From positions 62,001 to 126,000 of the forward strand of contig JPHH03000064.1 of the NCBI GenBank assembly GCA_000750105.3: DNA of 64,000 nucleotides, in the 5' to 3' direction. The notes beneath the pieces were generated by a model. The model was not told where the DNA came from. It worked only from the letters and a program-made list of their open reading frames with translations, and did no database searches. The position numbers were made by a program, and so were the translations under genes. Source of the stretch: Tolypocladium sp. Sup5 PDA-1. Its lineage: Eukaryota; Ascomycota; Sordariomycetes; Hypocreales; Ophiocordycipitaceae. Of this stretch, positions 20,325-30,849 are shown one piece after another (within the stretch, counting starts at the first letter, position 1; the number at the start of each line of letters is the position of its first letter).

Positions 20325-21193
20325 ACGACAGTCGTGTCTCCTGCTCGGCGGGGGTCTTTGGAGATAGTTGGTGAGGCGGAATGGCACCGGTGCCGGCCCC
20401 TGCTGGATCTCAGGGGGTATCGTGTTCGCCGTTGCTGGCTTTTTTAAGGCTGAGACTGCTTCCCTGGAGGTGTCCCTTGCCAAGATCAGAGACCGATTAT
20501 AGTAACAAGCTGCTCTATTGTTGTCCTTGTATGACTTCTGTTCCGATTGCGTGATAATGGGCCTTTGTCCACCCAACGGAATGGGTGCTTGAAAGGTAAA
20601 ACCGCGGTGAGGTATAATGTATTTTCCCAAGAGGAACATTCCTGGATGGCCATAAGCTTGAGTGATCTGACTATGGTGAGTACTTTCATCAGATATGTTA
20701 GCTCTAGGCTGTCAAAGCTACCCCTGAACCGCGTACCGCGTGAGCATAGTTGATCGAGGGTCGGGGAAACAGTCTCGCTCTACAGCGAGGGACTTAGGAA
20801 TCGTCCTGTCTATTGTTGGATGGGTGCTGCTCTTGACCTCGTCACTGATCAATTTGGCTGACCGAACTGTTTTCCAAGCCATCCAAGGTTGAAACTCACG
20901 TCTTCAACCAGAGCCACACAACAGCCAAGCATCTGATTTCAAACGGAGCTCTATTTAGCCGCCCGCAGTATGTCGGGCGTATGCTCTTGTATAGAAGTTT
21001 ATATAAGAAGTTCTTGTCGACGTAGACGTGAAGCGAAGATCACCCTCAATAAAACATCCTGCCCGAAGTCCTAAAGTCCTGAATATCAACAAGGTCGCAA
21101 GCGTCCGGAATGCCCCAAATCTAGACGCCTGTTGCGATCCCGATCCGAAGCCCACCTCGGACCAATTGCTGCCATTCGCGAACCATGGCGGGC
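20325..21193. other. Convergent intergenic region, Gly-rich secreted gene / hydrophobin
   Basis: 870 bp between two facing stop codons, both of small secreted proteins. A 213-codon minus-strand frame (19998-20639) is antisense to the Gly-rich gene and has no family features. I see no further gene. Confidence 0.5.
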
Positions 21194-21936
21194 TTATGCG
21201 CCAATGGGGTCCTCGCAGAGGACGGCCTGGCCGAGCTGTAGAGGAAGATGAAGTCAGTATTCTGGGCAGTGACGAGACCAGGGCGAACATGGTACTGACA
21301 ATAGGGAGGACGCAGCACTTGGCCCCCTGGCCCTTGCGGGCGCAAATGCTGCTGAGGGTATCAGTGCTGCTGGGGGTGTCATCCGCTTTGGAAGCAGTGA
21401 AGTTAGCCAATGCCAAACCTGGACACACCATAGGGGGCTAGGTACTCACGGGTTTGGCAGTCGAGGCCCGCAACACCAAGGACATCAGTAGCACAGCACT
21501 GTGGGTTGCTGTAGAGGTCGCCCGGGCAAGCCTCGTAGTCGTCGCCATTGCCGGGTGGGTAGCCGCTGCCCGGAGGGTTGCCATTGCCGGGAGGGTTACC
21601 ATTACCCGGGGGGTTTCCGTTGCCGGGAGGGTTGCCGTTACCCGGGGGGTTGCCGTTACCAGGCGGGTTGCCATTGCCCGGGGGGTTGCCGTTACCAGGC
21701 GGGTTGCCATTGCCCGGGGGGTTGCCGTTTCCGGGAGGGTTACCATTACCCGGGGGGTTGCCGTTTCCGGGAGGGTTACCATTACCCGGGGGGTTTCCGT
21801 TGCCGGGAGGGTTACCGTTACCCGGAGGGGGGTAGCCGCTGCCCGGGGGCGGGTAGTGCTGGCACTCTCCACACTGGCTGGTGGGAACAGCGAGCGCGCT
21901 GGCGAAAAGGAGGGCGGCAACTGTGAGGAACTTCAT
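21194..21936 (-). CDS. Class II hydrophobin with long PPGNGN tandem-repeat spacer
   Basis: Complement of three exons: 21450-21936, 21300-21385, 21194-21235; 204 aa. A signal peptide (MKFLTVAALLFASALAVP) is followed by QCGECQHY, a Gly/Pro/Asn spacer with about 13 perfect NPPGNG units (residues about 42-119), then the hydrophobin domain. Its eight cysteines follow the class II spacing: EACPG, PQCCATDVLGVAGLDC, SSICARKGQGAKCCVLP, and QAVLCEDP across intron 2. Intron ends gtgagt/aaag and gtcagt/acag restore the conserved joins LDCQTPDD and CCVLPILGQ. Hydrophobins self-assemble at air-water interfaces and coat hyphae and spores. Ordinary class II members are about 100 aa; Asn/Gly-rich repeats are known in Claviceps CPPH1. 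A TATAAATA box lies about 150 bp upstream. Confidence 0.93.
21580..21813 (-). repeat. 18-bp tandem repeat (about 13 copies) in the hydrophobin gene
   Basis: Each 18-bp unit (gggttgccgttacccggg-like on the plus strand) encodes NPPGNG. Copies differ only at synonymous sites, for example attacc, gttacc and gtttcc, in a higher-order pattern of neighbouring pairs. Perfect protein identity with synonymous drift implies selection on the peptide plus unequal exchange or slippage. Confidence 0.95.
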
Positions 21937-22084
21937 CTTGAATGATTTGCTGGGAGTCGAACAAATGTAGAAACCAACGAGGCAACACAGATGGACCTCG
22001 GGGATACGGTGGTTGCGAGTAGCGACTGGATAGAGGAGGATAGGATGAAGAGAAGATATCCTTGAGTTACGGAAAGGCCCGCGG

Positions 22085-22092
22085 TATTTATA
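22085..22092 (-). promoter_or_regulatory. TATA box of the hydrophobin gene
   Basis: On the minus strand the sequence reads TATAAATA, about 150 bp before the hydrophobin ATG at 21936. A canonical TATA box at this distance is uncommon in fungal housekeeping genes but usual for strongly and conditionally expressed ones such as hydrophobins. Confidence 0.6.
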
Positions 22093-23171
22093 TCTGGCAA
22101 GCTCCTATTTGGAAACTCTTTCCGGGGCCCCCCTGGGATCAGAATAGCAGCTGGGGATGTATCCCGAGGACAAGTACGGACTAGTGCATTCAATATGGTC
22201 TCGGGCGTCAGGCCAGCCTGGCGCTTGCATCGGGAACCTCATGCGCCGTGTTATTGGGCGGAGGGATGGCAGCTCTTCCGATGACAGGATTTGGCTGACA
22301 AGAAGTCGATTTAGGCAAGCAAAGGCCCTACGCATGGGCAAGTGATGGCGCCATGTGAGCTTTGGGGGGGCTCGAGGAGACAGGAAAGGGAGAGACATCA
22401 TGAACCTTGACCTTGGCCTGGTACCCGCATGTGTTCCAGGGCGTCGTTAAGCTGTGTCTGGGATGACTTGCCGAGCCCCCCTTGGAACTCAACAAAGCAA
22501 AAACAGAAAGGAGAGTGGAGGCAGCTGCATGGCGACGCGAGCCATCTTCGCCGTGTAGGCGTACGGAGTACTCGTACACGGATATGAAGCGGTTCGAAGA
22601 CTTTGTGACCCATGTTCCGGTACCGTCAGGCGAGAGCATCACGATTCTGCAAAGCGATGGTGATGGTGACAGGCATGGAGATGGAAGCCGGGCCACATCA
22701 CTCATTGTGGCTCCTTTCCTCAGCTGCCGCGAAGGACAGGGAAGCAGAATGCAGACGCATCACCCGGCTCCATCAACAAGCATGGTTTGGGCAGAGGGAT
22801 TGGGTCTCGATGCGAGGTCCATCCGCTTCGCTCATAAGACAGGTGTGTCAGCGGCAGAGACCTGCAGGAGGCGAGAACATGGATGCGGAGCTAAGGATAG
22901 GAGTATGTACATAGTCTACTCGTACTACTGCGTTGGCAAAGGGAGGGAGGGGAGGGTGGACTATCCGTGCCCGTGCTTGTTACCTAGGAGAGGAAAGACT
23001 CTGGTGGTGACAGCGGCTAGGCTGTGAGGACAAAGGGAGGAAAGGAAAGGAAAGGGGGGCTAAGCGGGAGGTACGCAAAACAGCTGAAACGGGCACTGCG
23101 CAGAGCAAGCTGTGCTATCCGATCCGTACTGTACGAATACACGTAGGCATGCTGCAAGTGATGAGTGGTTG

Positions 23172-23218
23172 TGATGATGCCGATGATGATGATGATGATG
23201 ATGATGATGACGATGATG
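23172..23218. repeat. (GAT)n trinucleotide microsatellite
   Basis: A nearly perfect run of gat units, interrupted once by gcc and once by gac near the ends, in non-coding DNA upstream of the AVT transporter. On the opposite strand it reads as atc units. Likely polymorphic in length. Confidence 0.9.
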
Positions 23219-23841
23219 GCGGCAACAGCCACCGCAGCAGTCGCCTCTCGGGTCGCCGCCGCCCGGTCCGAGCCGCCCGTGGCCGGGATCTTGGACCTGG
23301 GATCCGGGGGTCTCGATGCCAATCAATCAGCGATGATCGAGGCCTGCTGGAGGCAAGACACAACACGGGATGGTGGGAGTGGAGGGCTGCTGGCTGGGCC
23401 AGGGCCTGCAAGGGAAGGACGGCGGCTTGTGTGGGGTCTGGAAAGGGGCGGGGAGGAGCCGGGGCGCAATGTGGACGAGACGCGGCGCTTCGTTAATAAT
23501 AACAGAGTATTCGTACTGTACACACAAGTATCCAACCTCGATAACAACTGGGGACGCTCCCTTATTCGTCGCGGCGGGTGTCGACAAAGGCAGTGGCCGT
23601 TGCGAGAATTGCGCCGGAGTTTGGGTTTCCCAATTGGTCGATTCAATGAAGCCTCGACCGGGGGGCTTGCGCACGAACAGTCATTTTCCCAGACAACAAG
23701 GACGATGCAGGTACCGAGCAGCCAGGAACATGCTCCCAGGCGACTACGGGTACGAAGTACGTTATGTACGAGTAATTTCCGGGACGGGCTGCGCACAAAC
23801 CGTGCCGTTCTGCATTACGAGTAGTTGTATTACCAACGCTA

Positions 23842-23866
23842 CTACGGAGTACTCCGTACGGATATC
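23842..23866. repeat. GTAC-rich palindromic motif, clearest copy
   Basis: Reads tacggagtactccgta followed by cggata. The first 16 bases are a perfect palindrome. Related sequences recur in most long intergenic gaps of this window, also near 28601-28672, 53701-53755 and 61381-61402, and not in the coding exons I assigned. Confidence 0.7.
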
Positions 23867-25701
23867 CTCAGATCCTCAGAGCGTCGCGTGTAAGTCGTTT
23901 TCTGCCGCCGTGCAAGGCTCATCTCTCAGCCGCGGCAGGTCTCACATGAACCCCGAGCGATTGGACGAGGCCGTTGACGTACCTTGCGAGTAGCCCGCGA
24001 CAGGTCAACATGGCACCTGACGGCTGCAGGGGAGAGGTGATCAGTTGCCACCACTGGGCCCAGCGGCTTCGCTGTGCGGGACTCGGGCATCGACAAAGCA
24101 ACCGCCGTGGCACCAGGGCCCAGGGAGAGGCCGAGACAACGACAAAGCGCAGGGAGACGCTGTGGGCATCATTGGCCCGTCGACGGCGTCCAGTTACTGT
24201 AGCCTCGCCTTGCTGTCCGTCCTCTTCGTAATTGGGCTGCATTGGCTTCACGGAATCACGGGCGGCACGGGGCTTGCCCACTATCCCGTACATACGGACT
24301 ACGAAGTGGTGGTCTGGCAGTTGAGAACTTGCACCGTCACGCTGCAGAAGCCGTCAAGGAGCGTTACTCCACAGAGTATTCGTACTTCGCAGTACGTATC
24401 CGTACTTCTGCCTACTTCGTTCATGTGCGTTCATGTGCGGGACAGCGCGATGTGGCGCAATGGCAACAGGTCCACGGCAGATCTGGTCGTGCTGGCTGTC
24501 TGCCCGACTACCGCCGACAGTCACGAGGCTTTCTCCTCGATTCTCGCTGCCTTGGAACCCTGCAGACAAATACAAATCTCCGTCCCTCTGGGGCGGGGCT
24601 ATGCAACTGGTGCGTTGTGGCAGTCGGTTGGAGACGATATCTGCAGCAACACGGCGCAGGTGCGGTCCGGTACATGGAACCACCCGTAGGTGAAGAGACC
24701 ACGCAGGCCGTGGCGCCAGCCATTCTGGGCCTGCACGGTGACGATGATGTCCCGGCAATGCCGGTACGTACACGTTGGGTCGTAGCCCGAGGGCAAATGC
24801 GAGTTCCCGGCGCCGTCGTGAGCCCAGGTATCCGTGTGGGCGCATGGTCGAGGCGGCAGCAGGGTCCTGATGCCGGGAGGAAGAAAGGGAGAGAAGTTCT
24901 AGAAAAGATATGACAGTGAGGATAGTAGTGCGCAACGGTCCCCGCATTCAAACTCAAAGGGTGTTGAGACAAGGGAGATTTCTGGCAGACGGGATAGAAA
25001 CTCTGAAATGGAGGATGCTCGGACTCACTGAGCTCAGCTTCAGACAACGGCGAGAGTTTTGTGAGGGCGGTCAAGCCGGGGTCTTTAATTAGGCCCGTCC
25101 CCCCATCGCCGGTGTATCCTGTTGTCGACTGCTAGCCAGCAAGCACGTATGGGTACGTAGTTGGAAGGACGTTCGAAGCTCGAGCGGGTAGGTTGGTTGC
25201 AACTTCGTAGGTCTTGTAGGGTAGGTAATAAAGAGCTTACTTGATGCAACGAGAATCGACCTGGTGGTCCCGTGACTGGGTCCCGACTGCCCGGAGGCGG
25301 GGCCGTTCCGATCCGATCCCAAGCGCAGCCAGTCCCAGCCGTTCCCCAAGATTCTAACCCATCCATCTCACCTCGAAATACGACGTTGCCTGCAGACCTG
25401 CTTCGTACATCCCCAGCAATGCACGTAGCACCACCCATGACGCAATAACCAGAAACCCCGAAAGCGACAGCCACAGCTCCGACGACGTACTACGTACCGC
25501 CTGCTGTCGCGTCGACCACGTCTGCTCGTCCCGGTCATTCGCGCTCCGTCGGCGATGGCTCAGGCGTGCTCGCCGTCCCTACACTCGCCTCATCATCGCC
25601 ATCATTGGTCCTGGATTGTGGTGGTTGACGCCGGACTCGGAGCCTCCAAGGACAAGTACCACTAGCACCAAGCCAACCACCGAGCCAACCTCGCACCCGC
25701 C

Positions 25702-27594
25702 ATGGCCGACAACGTCGAGACGCCCGGCAGCCTGGGCAGCGAGCAGAGCAAGCGCCAGGCAGCCATCCTCGACCGATACCTCCCCGAAGGCTACTCGGCC
25801 GAGCCCGAGGTGAGTCTGTCAGCAGAGCCCGTCGAGGCCTCGGCCGTCGAGGCGGCCGCTCCGGCTGCCCAGTTCCCGTTCCCGTCACCCAACCAGGCGC
25901 CCACCGCCTCCGCCGCCGCCTCGAGCACCGTCATCACGCCGGCTGCCCTCAACGATGAACAGTCGCCGGCCTCGGACACCCTCGAGTCCTCCCTGAAGCT
26001 TCAGGGCGGTGATATCCACCGCGACATGTACAGAATCAAGGCCCGGGCCAACTCTCTCCGCCGCGCAGCCACCTTCTCCCACCAGCCCTCGCCGCGCCTC
26101 CACCCGGCCGATGAGCTCTCGTACCCGGAACAACGGGTGCCCGGGGGCTTCAGGCGCCAGCACCTGCTGCGCCGGGCTCGGCAGCGGCGCATAAGCGGGC
26201 CCCTCGTCGTGGCCAGGGACTTTGTCGACTTTCTCGACCTCTACGGCAGCTTCGCCGGCGAGGACCTGGAGGACGCCGACACGTCCGAGGACGATTCCGC
26301 CATCGACGACCGCGAAGAAGAAGAAGAAGAGTCTGGGGAGCAACGGCCCCTGCTCGGTCGTCCTTCCCTCGGCCGCCGACGAAGCTCCAAGCGGCCCGCG
26401 CGGGAAGGCGACGCCAGCACTTTCAAGACCTTCTTCACGCTGCTCAAGGCATTCATCGGCACCGGCATCATGTTTCTGCCCAAGGCGTTTCGCAACGGCG
26501 GAATCCTCTTTTCCTCCCTGACCCTGGTCTTTGTCTCTCTCATCAACTGCATCTGCTTCCGCCTGCTCCTGGATTGTCGTCAGAGGTATGGCGGTGGCTA
26601 CGGAGACCTTGGCGCCGAAATCGTCGGCCCACGATTCCGCAGCCTCATCCTGGGATCCATTGCCCTCTCCCAGCTGGGGTTCGTCTGTGCCGGCCTCATC
26701 TTCACGGCCGAGAACCTCTATGCGTTCCTCGACGCCGTGACCGAAGGCCGGCACAACTTCAACCTGGGGGTGCCCAGCCTCATCGCTCTCCAGCTTGTGC
26801 CTCTTATCCCCCTGGCGCTGATCCGGAATATTTCCAAGCTCGGCCCCGTGGCTATGCTTGCGGATGTCTTCATTCTCGTGGGCCTCGTGTACATCTGGTA
26901 CTTCGACATCTGGACGCTCACGACGAAAGGGCTGGAACCCACGGTCCAAATGTTCAACCCTTCGGCATTCACGCTGACTATAGGATCGGCCATCTTCACG
27001 TTTGAGGGCATTGGCCTCATCCTGCCCATCCAGTCGAGCATGAAGAAGCCGGAGCATTTCAGCGGGCTCCTCTACTTTGTCATGTTCCTCATCACCATCA
27101 TCTTCACGTCGGTTGGCGCGCTGTGCTACGCCACGTTTGGAGAGAAGACCAAGATCCAGGTCATCTCCAACTTTCCGCAGGACTCGGCCCTCGTCAACGC
27201 GGTGCAGGTCCTCTACTCGCTGGCGGTGCTCGGAGGCGAGCCCGTGCAGCTGTTTCCAGCGGTGCGCATCATCGAGACGTCACTGTTCGGGGAGCGAGCC
27301 ACGGGCAAGAAGAGCATCGCCATCAAGTGGAAGAAGAATGCCATCAGGACGGCGGTCATGGCGCTGTGCGTGGGCATCAGCATGGTCGGCGCAACGGACC
27401 TGGACAAGTTTGTGGCCCTGATTGGGAGCTTCGCGTGCGTTCCGCTTGTCTACATCTACCCGGCGTACCTGCACTACAAAGGTGCCGCGGAGAAGGGCTG
27501 GGTCAAGGCAATGGACGTGGCCCTGATGGTGCTCGGCATCGTTGCCATGGTCTATACGACGGCCGTGACGGTATTTCAGTGGATACAGGGCTAG
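25702..27594 (+). CDS. Vacuolar amino acid transporter, Avt3/Avt4 type (AAAP family)
   Basis: Single exon, 630 aa. A disordered, acidic N-terminal region of about 235 residues (Ala/Glu/Ser-rich, ending DREEEEEESGEQRPLLGRPS) precedes the membrane domain. It opens with FKTFFTLLKAFIGTGIMFLP, the hallmark of the Avt3/Avt4 branch, and has about ten or eleven hydrophobic helices. Conserved segments include YGDLGAEIVGPRFR, FTAENLYAFLDAV, FTFEGIGLILPIQSSMKKP and FSGLLYFVMFLITIIFTSVG. Yeast Avt3 and Avt4 export neutral and basic amino acids from the vacuole. The RPLLG motif in the N-terminal tail resembles a dileucine sorting signal. The start MADNVETPGSLG is the first ATG in frame. Assignment to family is firm; substrate is inferred. 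Confidence 0.9.
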   Translation: MADNVETPGSLGSEQSKRQAAILDRYLPEGYSAEPEVSLSAEPVEASAVEAAAPAAQFPFPSPNQAPTASAAASSTVITPAALNDEQSPASDTLESSLKLQGGDIHRDMYRIKARANSLRRAATFSHQPSPRLHPADELSYPEQRVPGGFRRQHLLRRARQRRISGPLVVARDFVDFLDLYGSFAGEDLEDADTSEDDSAIDDREEEEEESGEQRPLLGRPSLGRRRSSKRPAREGDASTFKTFFTLLKAFIGTGIMFLPKAFRNGGILFSSLTLVFVSLINCICFRLLLDCRQRYGGGYGDLGAEIVGPRFRSLILGSIALSQLGFVCAGLIFTAENLYAFLDAVTEGRHNFNLGVPSLIALQLVPLIPLALIRNISKLGPVAMLADVFILVGLVYIWYFDIWTLTTKGLEPTVQMFNPSAFTLTIGSAIFTFEGIGLILPIQSSMKKPEHFSGLLYFVMFLITIIFTSVGALCYATFGEKTKIQVISNFPQDSALVNAVQVLYSLAVLGGEPVQLFPAVRIIETSLFGERATGKKSIAIKWKKNAIRTAVMALCVGISMVGATDLDKFVALIGSFACVPLVYIYPAYLHYKGAAEKGWVKAMDVALMVLGIVAMVYTTAVTVFQWIQG

Positions 27595-29373
27595 GGGGCT
27601 CGGATTTACTTTACCGCCTCGCGTTGGTGAGGTGGGCGCTGTCTCCCGTAGATGGCCTGGCTTGCGTCGAGTGTGCGTTTGCGATGCCGTGGCTGTTTTC
27701 TTTGAGACGACGATGTTGGCCTTTGCCTTTGATCTGATCTGAGCCTTATCCGGATGCCAGGGTGGCAAAACTACGAACACATTTGGCTCCCGTTGCCGCC
27801 GACAGTCGAGGTCTTTTGCATTGAGGCGACGACGGACGACGGTATCAGACCGTGGCTCCGTGGGAGCCAGAGACACGGGGTCTTGGATAATAGAATACGT
27901 TGTAGCCCGAGGTCGCCCTGTGGTTATCTACGCCGTGGGGCAGTACCACGAATCGGTTTGTCGGACGGCGTTGCATTCATGTGCCGATGCATCGGCTACA
28001 ACAGCTCTTGGGCTCTTGCGTCACATTGGCTGACCGTAGAGCACACATTAGCATGAAAACACCATGAACAAAACAACAAGAGTCAGGGATACGCATAGTT
28101 TTGGATAATTGCAACAAAAATCAACTAATTCTGTTTGCTTCAAGCATGATGACTGACGGTTGAACCCTATGGCCAATGAGCGTGGGCTGTTGTCAGGGGA
28201 GAATCGGATGCTTTGCATGTTTCTCGTTCTCATTGATACCCCTGGCGCCAAGGGCACTGGTGCGGCTCGAAAGCTGCAGTCCGTAGCATATACTACTGGG
28301 TCCAAGGTCGGTTGCAGGGGAGCGCCCGGACAGCGTTCGTCGGCAGTGCATCTCGCGGGTACTAAGCAGATGTGAGAGAGGAGACTTGGGCTTCCGGACC
28401 AGACGAGCTCCGAGGACGGCGAGGGCGAAACGAGGATGAATGTGCTGAGACGGCCCGCGTGAGAAAGGAAAGAAGAGAAGCGGACACCCTTTGACAAAGG
28501 AGGGAGGGGCGCGGACACGGCAACGGAGAGACAAGTCGAGGCCGTGGGGGCGCCATCGTGAGCTCGCAGTTTTACCGCATTGGGAAAACCGTGGTGGTGG
28601 ACGTCGTCGTACGAGTAAGTTAGTACATACCGTACTACGGACTACGGACTACGGACTCCGTACTTCGTAAATAAGCGTGGATGGGGCTCTCTTGGCCAAC
28701 AGCGGGGCCCGAAATATCAATCGCTCACGGGATCTGTTGTGACACCGAGGGTCCAGTTGTTTGGCGATGCCATGAGACGGCGTCTCCGTGAATGGACCGC
28801 TGGTGGAGCAGCGGCGAGCACTGCCATGGAGTCGACGACAGGCAAGCTTTTTGTCGACGGGCTAAATAGGTTGCTAAACGAAGAAAACAAAACGGACTTG
28901 CATGGCTGCATGTCAAGCAAATCTCGAATCTGCTGGCGTCTGACCTTCTCCACCCGCCTCATTCGAGAACGCCCGGGAGCGTGGCTGCGGGCCCAGCATC
29001 ATGGATGGGGTGAGAGCCGGAACCTGGGACCGCTTGATGCTGCGTGCCTGATGGTCCACGGTCCACGGACGAGGTGTGGCTGCTTGCTGCGGGCAGTTCG
29101 GGCTGCCATGCCCGTGGCCAGGGCGCCGTGCCGCATGCAGATACGGCCACTTTCGGACGAACCTGCAGGCCTGCGTGCGCCGGGGGTTCATATGTACGCA
29201 TGCATGTAGTGTTTTGTCCGCTGCAGCGCGTGTGCATCGGACGCTCTTTGGGGTCTAAACGGCGGTTCCTTCGACACGGGACGTGGATGCATCCAACGCG
29301 GAGGTCGGCTCCGGGCAGCGGCATCCATCCGGTGCGGCTACGGCGTACAAAAAGTACGTATGTACATGCAGCT

Positions 29374-29405
<32 letters not shown>

Positions 29406-30849
29406 AATCGACATCATGGATCGCGGATCGGACGCCGTCAGTGGCAACTCGGCCGGAAAACAGGATCGTAGCAAGCGTAGGCATCGTCGTGCCGTCCATG
29501 GCGCAACGCCGCCGTCAGCATGAAGTCAGTGAGCGCAGTGTGAACCCTTCGCCGTCTTCTTCATCCACCCCCACCCACCTCAGCTCCAACGGGCGGAAAA
29601 GGCAAAATGTCTGGGGCCCTCCAGAATAGGCACTAAATGCATGGATTATAATGGATCGCGGGGGCGATGAGGGGATCCCTGGCAAGCCTGGCTCGCTTCC
29701 CTCCCTCCACTTCAGCCGGCTAACCGACAGCGGTAATCCGAGGCGCCGGCGACAGCCCCGGGGACAGCCAAGCAGCCACCCGCAATCGAGCATCCATCAA
29801 GCCATCGCAGCAGCTCAAGCTCCTGTGCATGCAGTAGTTCCTTGAGTACCCCGAAACTGAGCCAAAACTTGCCCCAACGGGAGACGCCCACCCATGCCGG
29901 CTTGTCTGTCCCATTGCCTGTCTGTCCCATGTACGTGGACCTGGACCGCGTCTGATCCAGATGCCAACGGTGCTCCCCTGCTGTTCACGTGCGCACCTGG
30001 TCGGACTGGTCCCATCCCCAAGCTCCGTCGAGTCCGTTCCTGGTCCGGCTGGCTGGGCTCGCCGCAGACGCCGCCGCCGCCGCCGCGTTGCCGCATTGCG
30101 CAACTCGAGCTCAGCTCCAGCTCCAGCTCCGCTCCAGCCCCAGATCCAGCTCCGTGTCTTGCATCCAGTTGCTTCTCCTCCTGCTCCTGCTTCTCCTCCT
30201 GCTCCAGCTCCTCCCCTCCTCCCCTCCCCCTCTGCTCTCGTCCTCGCTCGTCCACCCCCAACAAGCTTCCACCTGCACCTCCACCCTCACCCTTCCTCCA
30301 CCCTCTCCCGTCTCCCCCTCCCCCTCTCCTCCTCCCGCTGTACCCCCCCGTCGCTTCCGTGCTCTTCCCCGCCCTCCATCTCGCCTGCTCTGGCCTCGTG
30401 ACAGCCTGTGCCTCGTAGCCGTCCAAGGGCGACCCAGCCCGTGATCCATCGCCATCTCGAACTGGCCCCCATACGGACTCATCACCGAGACTCCGGCTGG
30501 TCAGTGGCAGGCTGGTTCCCGGTGCCGGACTCGACACCACTCATCACAACGCCACTCCACGCCACGCCACGACACGCCATACCGTACTCTGCCATGCCGT
30601 GCCGTGCCTGGCCCTTGCCATAAGCATCCTGCCGTAGCTCTTCTCCTGCCCGTACAAAAAGGCGTCTTGCGCTCCTCCCCGAGGTGCTTCTTTCTGTTCC
30701 TCGCATCGCATCGTCTTTCCATCCCACACACGCGCCTCGGCCGTTTGCTTCTCCGCTCCCCATTCCACCCATCCTCGCGGACTCACGCCTCCAAGCTTCG
30801 TACAGCTTCACGCCACAACTCAGAGAAAACCACCAGACAGCAGACGACC
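27595..30849. other. 3.3-kb gene-free region upstream of the polyol SDR
   Basis: No supported exon. It contains a dense GTAC-rich cluster with three direct copies of actacgg at 28601-28672, a (GAC)n run (29373-29404) and, within the last 800 bp, strongly C-rich DNA with (GCC)n, (AGCTCC)n and (CTCCTG)n runs (30069-30211). The last stretch probably belongs to the promoter and leader of the SDR gene at 30850. Long frames there (up to 241 codons) are low-complexity and antisense to each other. Confidence 0.5.
30069..30211. repeat. Cluster of GC-rich simple repeats: (GCC)n, (AGCTCC)n, (CTCCTG)n
   Basis: Three adjacent short tandem runs: gccgccgccgccgccgcg at 30069-30086, agctccagctccagctcc near 30116-30133, and ctcctgctcctgcttctcct near 30174-30193 with further decayed copies. 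They sit 650-780 bp before the SDR start. Confidence 0.8.

Larger units (their letters stand above)
21937..25701. other. 3.8-kb gene-free region between hydrophobin and AVT transporter
   Basis: The two flanking genes diverge, so both promoters lie here. I find no exon with recognisable product despite many overlapping frames of 80-220 codons on both strands; these lack domains and signal peptides. The region holds a (GAT)n microsatellite (23172-23218) and six or more GTAC-rich palindromic motifs (22561-22583, 23125-23148, 23503-23530, 23744-23776, 23842-23866, 24366-24410), more than anywhere else in the window. A decayed mobile element or non-coding RNA cannot be excluded. Confidence 0.5.

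Noticed and set aside
23165..23824. 219-codon frame starting in the (GAT)n microsatellite
   Set aside because: Its first residues are the Met-rich translation of the repeat and the rest shows no family signature.
24242..24913. 223-codon plus-strand frame between hydrophobin and AVT gene
   Set aside because: No domain, no signal peptide, Trp/Arg/His-rich random-like composition, and overlapping frames on both strands are just as long.
25885..27057. 390-codon minus-strand frame across the AVT transporter
   Set aside because: Antisense shadow of a membrane protein; hydrophilic, no signal or domain.
29815..30540. 241-codon minus-strand frame rich in Gly, Glu and Arg
   Set aside because: Lies over the simple-repeat cluster; composition follows the repeats, and several other frames are equally open.
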